Shown here: positions 1-7,442 of the stretch, piece by piece
How the letters are laid out: each line of letters starts with the position of its first letter
Position numbering within the stretch: position 1 is the first letter of the stretch
Source: a virus
Reading direction: 5' to 3' (one strand)
Length of the DNA stretch: 34,597 bases
Virus record (IMG/VR): IMGVR_UViG_3300048836_001247
Coordinates: 1-34,597 of that record
The notes under the pieces: generated by a model
Told to the model about the DNA's origin: nothing
Database searches by the model: none
The model's input: the letters and a program-made list of their open reading frames with translations, nothing else
Made by a program: the position numbers and the translations under genes

Positions 1-465
1 CTGATTCGCGCCCTGCATCTCGTTCCACGCGGAGCCACCGAAGGCCCCTGCGCGAGCGAATCGCGCGTCCGTCTGCGCAGCCGTGCCACGCGAAAACGCA
101 TCCGTCACTCGGTTCGCCGCTTGGTCAAACGTCTGTTGCAAGTACGGGTTCGTCGACGGATTCAGGTAGTCGCCGTTGATCGTGTTCAATGTCTGCTGTT
201 GCGCGGCATTGACCACAGGTGAGCCGGCCAGCGACCGTTGTCGAACCATGTCCATCGCGGCGTTCTGATCCTGCGTGAACGGCGCGACCGTCTCGAACGG
301 ATACGGGTTGAACGGCTGCTGTGACAGGTTGTAACCCATCTGCGCGTACAGCGGCGCATAGGGTTGCAGGAACGACGGCAACTCTTGCCGTTGCGTTACT
401 TCGTCGTCGCCGCTGCCGAACAGGCCGCCGAGCGCGCCAATCCCGCCGAGAATCGAACCTAGCAT
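1..465 (-). CDS. Predicted tail-associated or ejected virion protein (3' end outside window)
   Basis: The last late gene visible; it runs off the left edge, so only its first 155 codons are seen. The start is the ATG at 465, seven bases after the stop of the preceding gene. The N-terminus is Gly-rich and hydrophobic (MLGSILGGIGALGGLFGSG). A Gln/Asn/Pro-rich region with short motifs such as NPYLQQTFDQAANRV and GGSAWNEMQ follows. This composition is typical of podovirus proteins encoded after the tail-stabilisation gene, which belong to the tail tip or are ejected with the DNA. No catalytic motif is visible. The position at the end of the morphogenesis operon supports a virion role; the exact role is inferred. 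Confidence 0.6.
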   Translation of the reverse strand, partial: MLGSILGGIGALGGLFGSGDDEVTQRQELPSFLQPYAPLYAQMGYNLSQQPFNPYPFETVAPFTQDQNAAMDMVRQRSLAGSPVVNAAQQQTLNTINGDYLNPSTNPYLQQTFDQAANRVTDAFSRGTAAQTDARFARAGAFGGSAWNEMQGANQ

Positions 466-472
466 TGCATCC

Positions 473-733
473 TCACTTTGCCGTCCAGCCGGTTGCCTGC
501 CCGTCGTCGGCAGTCTTCACATACAGCGTGGTCGCCGCCGCCCCATCCGTGCGGACGTACATCCGCCCCCGATTCGCCACAACCACTCCCTCGGGGCTTC
601 CTGCGCCCCGCAGCACGCTTCTGTCGTCCAGATCGTTCACCGCACGCGCGTATTCCCGAAACACGTCATACAGGCGCACGATCAAACGGCCTAGATCCCC
701 TAGAGGAAGCCTCGGATCGGAGCCGACCTTCAT
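473..733 (-). CDS. Small conserved-type phage structural protein, function unknown
   Basis: An 86-residue protein whose ATG overlaps the upstream stop (ATGA). The N-terminal half (DLGRLIVRLYDVFREYARAVNDL) looks like an amphipathic helix. The C-terminal half (VVANRGRMYVRTDGAAATTLYVKT) looks like short beta strands of the kind found in tail-fibre or collar proteins. It lies between the tail-stabilisation gene and a predicted ejection protein, so a minor tail component is likely. I do not recognise a named family with certainty. Confidence 0.6.
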   Translation of the reverse strand: MKVGSDPRLPLGDLGRLIVRLYDVFREYARAVNDLDDRSVLRGAGSPEGVVVANRGRMYVRTDGAAATTLYVKTADDGQATGWTAK

Positions 734-2169
734 CGGGCGCCGTCCGGTTGAAGGTCAGCATTCATGCCCGAGACTTCAACGGAACCAGTGAAGTCGAACC
801 GCAGCCGGTGCCACAGGTCGGATTGCAGTACGTCGAATTTCCCCGAATCTTCCGTCACCGTTTCACCTTCGATCAGGTCGCCGTCGCTCTTGTGATACGC
901 CGTTACCTGCGCCGTATCGGGTCGATCCGCATACCGCAGGCGCACCCGGCGCATTAGCGTGTGCGTGTCGTCGTCGCCCAAGTCGCCGGTCGTGATCGAC
1001 GAAGCCCCCGGAACACCGGAGAGCGACAGCAGCGTGTGCGAGTCGTCAATGACGGCCGGCAACTCCGACCGAGCCAGCCAGTAGGGCGAATCGAACGACT
1101 GCGAGATAGCCAGCGTGTCGTATGTCACCGAAGCAAGAACACCCGCCGAGTCATAGGTGATCGACGCGGAAACGTAATCGACTAGCGCCTCGACATTCCG
1201 ATCCGCCCGGCCCCACTGCCCGGAACGGGTATCCAGCACGATGCAGCGCGTCGGCTCGGTTTCACCTGGAGCAACGAAGTACCAGCGGATAAGCCCCGAA
1301 GCCCGGTCGTAATCGCCGGCCATCTTGAACAGGTACGCCGGGTCGGAGTTCTGCGCGAACCACTTGCGGACGAGCTTGCCGATCGGCTGCGGCCGGGAAC
1401 CGTCAAACCGATAGAAGTCGTCGCCGCCCCACCAGTAATGTGCGGAGCCGTCCGAAACAACGCCTTCCTGCGAGAACGCGCCGACTTCGCCCGGTACAGG
1501 TTGCCATGCCCAAATCACATCCGGGCCAACGTACTGCCCGAGATACATGGAACGCTCTTTGTAGGCCACCAGAAGGCTTCCTAGCGCCCTCAGAGCCTTG
1601 ATCGGCCCCGGTGTATCCAGAAGCCTCGCCCGCGCGCTCTGCGTCGCTATAGCGGGAGTCCAGTTCGTGTGATCGTACAGAGCAGAACACCACCACGCAT
1701 CGGCGTGCGGATAGGCCGCGTCCGTGATATTGGCGACGACAACGAAACCAGCGGCGGTTGCGACCAGACTTGCGACCGGCATCGCCGTGAGAGCCGAGAA
1801 CGCCCCGCTCGAACTCGTCTGCGGGTCGTCCGTGCCATTGATGGCAATCGTCACGTCGCCGAACTGCGCGAAACGCCACTTGCCGTCGCCGGTCGTGTAT
1901 GCGCTAGATGTGCGATCCGTCCACGCGCCCGAGCCTGCCTCGTACAGCGCGGCTTCGGTGCCGGCAAACAGGCGCTTCGTGCCGTCCAGTTGCGTTATGA
2001 GCGCGGCCCCTTTGCAGGCAGCGGCCAACGCGGGAAGATCGGTGACGACGGCAGACGGTGCCGCTTTCATGCCACGCGGCGAAGGCTCCATCATCTCGAC
2101 ATCGACGAGGATGCCGGGCGTCGTTGCGTCGGCGTCAGGCGCCCATCCGAGGAACGGCTGAATCGCCAC
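730..2169 (-). CDS. Packaged-DNA stabilisation / tail accessory protein (P22 gp10-like position)
   Basis: A 479-residue protein starting at a GTG directly after the TAA of the adaptor gene. It is rich in short beta segments and aromatic blade-like repeats (for example DGKWRFAQFGDVTIAING, YKERSMYLGQYVGPDVIWAW, WGGDDFYRFDG). This is the propeller-like pattern of proteins that close the portal channel in short-tailed phages. Its place right after a small adaptor-like gene matches the gp4-gp10 order of P22-type podoviruses. It probably plugs the portal and tail tube and retains DNA in the head. Family assignment is by pattern and context; a general tail tubular protein is the alternative. Confidence 0.65.
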   Translation of the reverse strand: MAIQPFLGWAPDADATTPGILVDVEMMEPSPRGMKAAPSAVVTDLPALAAACKGAALITQLDGTKRLFAGTEAALYEAGSGAWTDRTSSAYTTGDGKWRFAQFGDVTIAINGTDDPQTSSSGAFSALTAMPVASLVATAAGFVVVANITDAAYPHADAWWCSALYDHTNWTPAIATQSARARLLDTPGPIKALRALGSLLVAYKERSMYLGQYVGPDVIWAWQPVPGEVGAFSQEGVVSDGSAHYWWGGDDFYRFDGSRPQPIGKLVRKWFAQNSDPAYLFKMAGDYDRASGLIRWYFVAPGETEPTRCIVLDTRSGQWGRADRNVEALVDYVSASITYDSAGVLASVTYDTLAISQSFDSPYWLARSELPAVIDDSHTLLSLSGVPGASSITTGDLGDDDTHTLMRRVRLRYADRPDTAQVTAYHKSDGDLIEGETVTEDSGKFDVLQSDLWHRLRFDFTGSVEVSGMNADLQPDGAR

Positions 2170-2823
2170 TTACGCAGCCCTGATGAACAGCGCCGAGCCG
2201 CCGAAACGGCGGTTCACGTCCTTCCGCTGAATGGCATCCCACTCACCTTGCAGTAGGCCGGTGTACCGCTCAATACCGCGATCGTCTTTTGTCCAGATCG
2301 CCGCGTTGCGTAGGCACGCATACAGGTACAAGTTGGGGTGCGCGTTAATCAACCAGTTCGTCAGGTTCAACGCCGACAACGCGGGAATCTTCGCCCAATA
2401 GTGCAGCGTGATCGGCACTTCGCCCGACTGGAACGGCGCAACGTCGTCGCCGAATCCGTCTACGTCGGGATCATCCGCGCCGAGGTTCGGCAACAGTTCG
2501 ATATGCAAGCCCCGAAGCGTGTACGCCTTCGAGTCACCCGAAGGCGACGCCCTGCGCCACTCCGAGATAAATTCCGGCGTGGCATAGGTGAGATTGCTGA
2601 TTGTGTCGCCCTCGAACTCGACCGCGCGCAGTTCGAGAAAGTCGTCCGGCAGAGCCGTATAGCGCGTGTTGCAGACAAGCTCGGCAACCGTCTCCTGATC
2701 GACCGTGCGAAGGCGCGTATTGAACTCGGCTTCGGCCAGAGCAATGAACGTGTCGGCTTGCGCGGACACGTCCGAGCGGTGCGCCCAAGACGTGATCGCG
2801 GCTTTCAGTTCGGTGTAATTCAT
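2170..2823 (-). CDS. Head-tail adaptor-like protein
   Basis: A 217-residue protein whose ATG overlaps the stop of the upstream gene (ATGA). The N-terminus (MNYTELKAAITSWAHR, then DTFIALAEAEFNTRLRT and LPDDFLELRAVEF) has the helical layout of phage adaptor proteins that sit under the portal in podoviruses. The next gene is the predicted DNA-stabilisation protein, as expected for an adaptor-plug pair. It likely connects the portal ring to the tail. Assignment rests on the N-terminal pattern and gene order. Confidence 0.65.
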   Translation of the reverse strand: MNYTELKAAITSWAHRSDVSAQADTFIALAEAEFNTRLRTVDQETVAELVCNTRYTALPDDFLELRAVEFEGDTISNLTYATPEFISEWRRASPSGDSKAYTLRGLHIELLPNLGADDPDVDGFGDDVAPFQSGEVPITLHYWAKIPALSALNLTNWLINAHPNLYLYACLRNAAIWTKDDRGIERYTGLLQGEWDAIQRKDVNRRFGGSALFIRAA

Positions 2824-3146
2824 GGCACTACCACCACGTATTGCTTCTGAACCTTGCCCGCAGTCGACATATCCAGCCCCAGGTTATTGACGACGACGTT
2901 GACCGACTCCCCGCTGTACCCGGCCGAAAGCGTGATGCTCAAGATGCCGTCAGCGTCCGTCGTCGCCGTGCCGCTAGCGATTACTTCGTCGGCACTGTTA
3001 ATGATCCAGTAGTCGAGCGCGAGCAGCGCAAGCGGCACGCCGGCGCGCGTAATCGGGATCGAGATCGTCGCCGGTGCGAGTGCGCCAGAGCCGATAAACG
3101 TATTCGCCGAGAATGCACGAAGGCTGAACGTCTGAGCGTTGAACAC
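2820..3146 (-). CDS. Small beta-rich virion protein (Ig/carboxypeptidase-regulatory-like)
   Basis: A 108-residue protein with a GTG start two bases after the preceding stop region. The sequence reads as one Ig-like beta sandwich: ISIPITRAGVPLALLALDYWII, then ASGTATTDADGILSITL and GESVNVVVNN. The 'T-D-A-D-G' turn followed by strands resembles domains used as decorations on capsids or tail fibres. It sits between the depolymerase-like appendage gene and the adaptor. Likely a small appendage or decoration subunit; the exact role is unknown. Confidence 0.55.
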   Translation of the reverse strand: MFNAQTFSLRAFSANTFIGSGALAPATISIPITRAGVPLALLALDYWIINSADEVIASGTATTDADGILSITLSAGYSGESVNVVVNNLGLDMSTAGKVQKQYVVVVP

Positions 3147-3148
3147 GA

Positions 3149-4774
3149 TCAGTCCAGATCGACCGCGACGTTAGAACGATCCGAGCCAACCAACGTCACC
3201 GTCGCGCGTATCTTGTGATTCGCCACGGCGGCGAGGAACTTCTCGCTATTCGTGTCGGCGCCTTCCGTCTGCCCGCCGAGGATGGAGGCAATAAACCGAA
3301 GGGCTTGGCGCGGCGTCATGCCTGTTTCGATCCCGTCTGTCAGGTCGAGCAACGCTGTCGCCATGTTTGCCGGTGCGTTGCTCGATACCGTCGTGTCCAA
3401 ATTCGACAGGCCGAGGCTCGATGCCGACATCGGATCGAACGCGACCACCTGAAACGGATACATGCGCGCGTAGCAGGTGGCCTGCGCCACCCGAACGTAA
3501 CCGGCCCCGAGCGTTCCAACCTCATCGGTGGTCAGCACATACTTGTAGCAACCGCCGCCCAGGTGCGTCGCCGTGCCGTCGGAGTTCGCTTCGGCACCTC
3601 CGGCCTTGGAGATCTTGAGGTCCGACGTCGCCAGCGGGGCGGTATAAGCCGTGCCGTCCGAGGTCTTCGTGAGCTGCACGTAGACGGTGCGACGCGCTGC
3701 GGTCGTTTCGTTTGTCTTGATGAGCATCGCGTGGCCCTCTGTTCCGATGAGATCGTGGTCGTAGCCGGTCTGGCTGGAATCCGGCGCATCGCCGGCGATG
3801 GCGCCGAAGTGTTGTCGCGACGATTCGTCGTCGGTCGTGGCGAAGCGCGTGACCGCCGCGATGGGCACGCCGGTCCACGGCGGCGCGGGCTCCGGTTCCG
3901 GTTCCGGTACGCCACCCGCTTCGCGCATGAGCGCGAGCATTTCGTTCTGGTTGAGCGTCGGCGTGCCCGCCGCAGCGCGGATGAGTCGGAACCCTTTCGT
4001 CCACATCGTTCTGCTGGTGGAACCGGAGGGCCACGTCGCGTCCCAGTAATACAATCCGTGCTTCGCGAAGTTCGAGCGAGCAGTAGTGGCCGAGTCGTAA
4101 CCGATGCGGCCGGTGTAGTCGATGATCTGGTTGAGAGCCCCGCTTCCCTGCGCGTGCCACAGACGAAGAAAATTCGCAGGGTTGTCCGCGCCGAGACGAA
4201 AATTGATTACGAAGTAGTGCCAGACGTTCCGGGTTGCAGCGATAGAAACATCGCGGGCAACGGTGTAGTCGTTCTGGTTTGATGGATAGCCGGCGTTATA
4301 GCGAACGACCGCCCGGAAATTCCCCGACCCGCACAGCATGTAGAACGGAGAGACTGCAACGGGATTCGGTTGCGGATACGGAACGTGGAACTCGAAGATG
4401 TTGATCAGCGGGTCCGGCGCGGCCCAGTCGTCCGCGAGTCGCACAGCGACCGCTAGCCAATACTCGGTATCCCACTCGGGGGTGTCCATCGTATTGCTGA
4501 CCTCGGACCGCCACGTACCCGGCAGATATGCGCTTCCAACTGCGCGGTCCTTGTGGATCTGCAACCGATAGACGTACTGCCCAGAGCCTTCGGGGTCCAG
4601 CACCCGCTCGAACGTCTGGTTAACGCCGTCGTTGACCGGTAGAACGCCTGGGTCCGTCCAGTTCGCCCACACCATGTCGGACACCTGACGATTGCCGCGA
4701 TACGCCGTGAGCGCGCCGAACGACTGCCTGGGGTCCATGTCCCAGACCCAGCGCGGATCATTGTCGGCGATCAT
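3149..4774 (-). CDS. Tail appendage with polysaccharide-lyase-like (ConA-fold) domain
   Basis: A 541-residue protein; its ATG overlaps the stop of the gene upstream. Residues of about 45-270 resemble heparin-lyase/PL20-type jelly rolls. Visible elements are WRSEV, a strand EYWLAVAVRLADDW, NIFEFH, NVWHYFVINFRLG, FLRLWHAQG and FAKHGLYYW. A Pro/Glu hinge (PEPEPEPAPPW) follows. A phage-type beta domain comes next (about 335-450, including KISKAGG and YPFQVVAFDP), then a helical tail with 'TPRQALRFIASILGG'. The layout suggests a receptor-binding appendage that binds or degrades host surface polysaccharide. Catalysis is inferred from fold-like motifs; a non-enzymatic lectin is possible. Confidence 0.65.
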   Translation of the reverse strand: MIADNDPRWVWDMDPRQSFGALTAYRGNRQVSDMVWANWTDPGVLPVNDGVNQTFERVLDPEGSGQYVYRLQIHKDRAVGSAYLPGTWRSEVSNTMDTPEWDTEYWLAVAVRLADDWAAPDPLINIFEFHVPYPQPNPVAVSPFYMLCGSGNFRAVVRYNAGYPSNQNDYTVARDVSIAATRNVWHYFVINFRLGADNPANFLRLWHAQGSGALNQIIDYTGRIGYDSATTARSNFAKHGLYYWDATWPSGSTSRTMWTKGFRLIRAAAGTPTLNQNEMLALMREAGGVPEPEPEPAPPWTGVPIAAVTRFATTDDESSRQHFGAIAGDAPDSSQTGYDHDLIGTEGHAMLIKTNETTAARRTVYVQLTKTSDGTAYTAPLATSDLKISKAGGAEANSDGTATHLGGGCYKYVLTTDEVGTLGAGYVRVAQATCYARMYPFQVVAFDPMSASSLGLSNLDTTVSSNAPANMATALLDLTDGIETGMTPRQALRFIASILGGQTEGADTNSEKFLAAVANHKIRATVTLVGSDRSNVAVDLD

Positions 4775-5718
4775 ACGGACTCCACCGAGCCGAGCGAGAA
4801 AAACGAGTACTTGGTGCTGTTATAAATCATTGCAACAACACTATCCGAGCCGGAGACATCAGGTGGCAAACCGGAGGTGATCTCCAGACGCCCCGGTGTT
4901 GCGTGACCGGCTAGCCCCTCGTAAACCTCCGGGAAGGTCGTTTTATAGTCCCCGTTGCGCCACACAAGCGCCGTGATGCCGGTGTCGGCGTCGGTCAGGT
5001 CGTCGGGATCGAAATTCGGGAATACGTACTTGTAGTCGCCGACCTCGGCGGCTTTCACGACGAGCACGAAGCCGGTCGTGGAATACCCCGACGCTGACGT
5101 ACTGCCGGCGGTGACCGTTTCGGATGCGAGACTCGTGACCTTCTTGTCGCCGATGACGACGCCGGTGACCCCGCCGGTGCCGTTCGAGTTCTTGAGGATC
5201 TGGTTCCAGCCGTCCGTAATGATGCCTTGGTTCCAGTTGGCCCACACCCCCCAGCATGCAACCAAGATATTGTCGGTCTGATCGAGGACGCCCGTCGTTA
5301 TGGGTACCGTCAGCGTGCCGGATGGAGACGTTCTGGTTGCAACAAGGGAAACCGCAGCGGATGATTTCGCGCCGCTGATCTCGATCGCGGCCCACGCGAT
5401 GCGTCGGCTGTTGGCGTGGCTCGTGAACGTGGCGGTGATCGTCGTGTCACCGGCGGCCACGTTGTGCGCCACGGCCGCGAACAGGATCCCGCCAGGGCCG
5501 TCCGCGTCCTGGTTGTTCTCGATCACCGCCCAGGTATTCGACTGGTCGTCGGCCACCGACAGCAGCTCGGACGTGATGCCAGTAGTGATGTAGTACGAAC
5601 CGACGACGATGAGCGTCGATCCGGCCTTGACGCCGGTCAGCGTGAGATCACTGGTCGCGCCGGCTGGCGTTGCCAGGCCGGTGACTGCCTGCTCTCGCTT
5701 GATGTCTGCGTATGCCAT
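4771..5718 (-). CDS. Beta-rich virion appendage or decoration protein
   Basis: A 315-residue protein. The ATG at 5718 is chosen because it has an AGGGA Shine-Dalgarno and follows the glycosyltransferase stop by two bases; a longer in-frame extension would read back through that gene. The sequence is Gly/Thr/Ser-rich with alternating strands (GSTLIVVGSYYITTG, TTITATFTSHANSRRIAWAAIEI, STTGFVLVVKAAEVG). The same sandwich style occurs in the middle of the 765-residue appendage gene at 11410-13707. It lies between the glycan cassette and the lyase-like appendage, so it may be an appendage subunit and a possible glycosylation target. That last point is inference. Confidence 0.6.
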   Translation of the reverse strand: MAYADIKREQAVTGLATPAGATSDLTLTGVKAGSTLIVVGSYYITTGITSELLSVADDQSNTWAVIENNQDADGPGGILFAAVAHNVAAGDTTITATFTSHANSRRIAWAAIEISGAKSSAAVSLVATRTSPSGTLTVPITTGVLDQTDNILVACWGVWANWNQGIITDGWNQILKNSNGTGGVTGVVIGDKKVTSLASETVTAGSTSASGYSTTGFVLVVKAAEVGDYKYVFPNFDPDDLTDADTGITALVWRNGDYKTTFPEVYEGLAGHATPGRLEITSGLPPDVSGSDSVVAMIYNSTKYSFFSLGSVESV

Positions 5719-5720
5719 GC

Positions 5721-6299
5721 TTATCCCTGAATCACCGGAACCCACGGAGCGAGAACGTGCCAGGGCCTCGGTTTGCCGTGAAAGCACACAACCTGCGTGC
5801 CCTCTGGCACGCCGTCTTGGCAATGCGCCTTGAACGAAACGACCCTCGCAACGTCCTGCCACTTCTGGCAGTCGCCGAGGTGTTGCTGCAAGAAAGCCTG
5901 ATCGCCTTCAACCGAATGCCGGCGCATGTGCAGGCTCGGTTGCCGCATGAAATCCTCGAACACCCGCGCCTTGTCTTCCTGCGCGATGTACATCAGCCCC
6001 GAACCCATCGTCTCGGGGTAGTAGAAGTCCCGCAGCACCGTCGTCTTATCGACCTTCGGCACGTCGAACACGACCGTATCGAGGTCGAAGTACATGAGGT
6101 CGCCGTCGAAGGCGTCGCTGCACAACTCGATCTTCGACCACCAACCCGGGAACCCGTAGCGCATCGGCACCGTCTCGACGCCTTGCACGGGCACGTCCGA
6201 CAGGCACACGAGGTCGGGAACCTGCTTTGCCAGCCACCGAACATGCTCGGGGCCGTAGTCACCGCCGCTGCGCAGTACGCAGACGTTCACTGAAGGCAT
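5721..6299 (-). CDS. Glycosyltransferase, GT-A-like
   Basis: A 192-residue protein. Motifs match small GT-A enzymes common in phages: VNVCVLRSGGDYGPEHV at the N-terminus, LVCLSDV, then GWWSKIELC. These are followed by the metal/nucleotide-sugar site DGDLMYFDLDTVVF with a D-x-D core (DLD), and later EGDQAFLQQHL. Such enzymes transfer a sugar from a nucleotide-sugar donor in the cytoplasm. The start overlaps the pyruvyl-transferase gene by 41 bases, so the two are translated together. It is the last gene of a four-gene glycan cassette within the late operon. Substrate is unknown: a virion protein or host envelope glycan. Confidence 0.75.
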   Translation of the reverse strand: MPSVNVCVLRSGGDYGPEHVRWLAKQVPDLVCLSDVPVQGVETVPMRYGFPGWWSKIELCSDAFDGDLMYFDLDTVVFDVPKVDKTTVLRDFYYPETMGSGLMYIAQEDKARVFEDFMRQPSLHMRRHSVEGDQAFLQQHLGDCQKWQDVARVVSFKAHCQDGVPEGTQVVCFHGKPRPWHVLAPWVPVIQG

Positions 6300-6981
6300 T
6301 CAGTACGCTCGCAATGTTGTCGACACGAACCGGCAGCGTGAAATCCGGTTCCTCTACCGTTGATAGCGGCATCTCGGCCAAACCGACCGAGCGCGCGTGA
6401 TCGTGAAACTTGATTCCGTCTCCCGCCAGTTGCGTGCTGAACCTCGCCCAAGCAGCCGGAATCCCGTATGCGTGCGCCGCGATGATCCCGTGCAGCGAAC
6501 TCGATACCACCCGCTTACAGCGCCACAGCGACCGCAGAACGTCCTGCGGGGGAGCGAGCGGGTTAATGACGACCGGATACCGCTCGCCGCAGTAACCAAG
6601 ATCGTTGTAATGCGCGAACACGCCGACCTCTCGATCAGCCTCTACCGTCCGGGGAAACACCTGCGGCAACAGCATTGCTGGATCGCCGTACACCTCCGGG
6701 CACACACCCCCGGACTTCCTCACCTTCTCGCCCGTCAGCGGCCCGCGCACCCAATGGAACTTGGCGCCGGGGTTGATTCGGTCGCTCGTGTCGATCGCAC
6801 CCGACCCGAGTACATCCATGCCATCTGTCGCAAAGCGGATGATCGAACCCGTCGAAATCGCGTCGCACTGGCCTTGATCGGCCCACCGATGCGCGATGCC
6901 GAAGTGATGGAGGATGTGCGGAGTCAGGATGTCGCCGAAGTTTCCAGGCGACGGTTCGCGCGACCACCAAACCCTCAGCAT
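6259..6981 (-). CDS. Polysaccharide pyruvyl transferase-family protein
   Basis: A 240-residue protein starting at the ATG at 6981, which overlaps the methyltransferase stop by 7 bases; a slightly longer in-frame start is possible but lacks this coupling. Family features are the N-terminal SPGNFGDILTPHILHHFG, the VLGSGAI strand, FHWVRGPLTGEKV, YGDPAMLLP and the C-terminal SSSLHGIIAAHAYGIPAAW. These enzymes add ketal-linked pyruvate to sugars in surface polysaccharides, usually from phosphoenolpyruvate. Some members are sugar transferases. Its presence in a phage late operon suggests it decorates a glycan built by the flanking transferases. Confidence 0.78.
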   Translation of the reverse strand: MLRVWWSREPSPGNFGDILTPHILHHFGIAHRWADQGQCDAISTGSIIRFATDGMDVLGSGAIDTSDRINPGAKFHWVRGPLTGEKVRKSGGVCPEVYGDPAMLLPQVFPRTVEADREVGVFAHYNDLGYCGERYPVVINPLAPPQDVLRSLWRCKRVVSSSLHGIIAAHAYGIPAAWARFSTQLAGDGIKFHDHARSVGLAEMPLSTVEEPDFTLPVRVDNIASVLNAFSERLRTAQRR

Positions 6982-7442
6982 CGCACCAGCCTGTACACCC
7001 TCTGCCCCATCCAGTCGCACGACTGATCGACACGCATTCCTGCGCTGGCGAACTCTGCTTCCAACTGTGCGAGCGGCATCAACTCATAGGCAGTGTGTGA
7101 ACAACTATCCATGTAAGACACCGCCCACACCCGGCCCACCATCTTGCGAATTACGCTGCGAGGTTTGGCGACGTGTTCCAAAATCCCCGCCATTGCGACG
7201 CCTTCGACTTCCGGCAGATCGCTCCAATCCGAATCCAGGTCCATCACAATCGCGTCATCGGACATCCTTACGCAGTCCAACGGGATATACCGCCCCGACA
7301 CGAACCTGCGCAGCGCCTGCGTCCCGGCGCCCACATCCAGCACCGAATCGCAACCCGCTAGATACCCGCCGATTATTTTCGATCGCTCGATCCATTGCGG
7401 CAGGTAACTCTCGGCCGCAGACCACCGCTTTAGATCGGGCAC
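6975..7442 (-). CDS. SAM-dependent methyltransferase, class I, compact
   Basis: A 155-residue protein overlapping the upstream TPR glycosyltransferase by 13 bases. The SAM-binding motif I is clear (DSVLDVGAGTQAL), followed by YIPLDCVRM, DAIVMDLDSDW and the motif IV-like region GVAMAGILEHVAKP. The glycine-rich loop and 'LEHV' segment match small Rossmann methyltransferases often paired with glycosyltransferases. Methylation of a sugar is the likely job in this cassette, but the acceptor is not shown by sequence. Confidence 0.7.
   Translation of the reverse strand: MPDLKRWSAAESYLPQWIERSKIIGGYLAGCDSVLDVGAGTQALRRFVSGRYIPLDCVRMSDDAIVMDLDSDWSDLPEVEGVAMAGILEHVAKPRSVIRKMVGRVWAVSYMDSCSHTAYELMPLAQLEAEFASAGMRVDQSCDWMGQRVYRLVRC

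Noticed and set aside
3215-4282. A 355-codon plus-strand frame antisense to the lyase-like appendage
   Set aside because: Same shadow effect; no start signal and no family motif.
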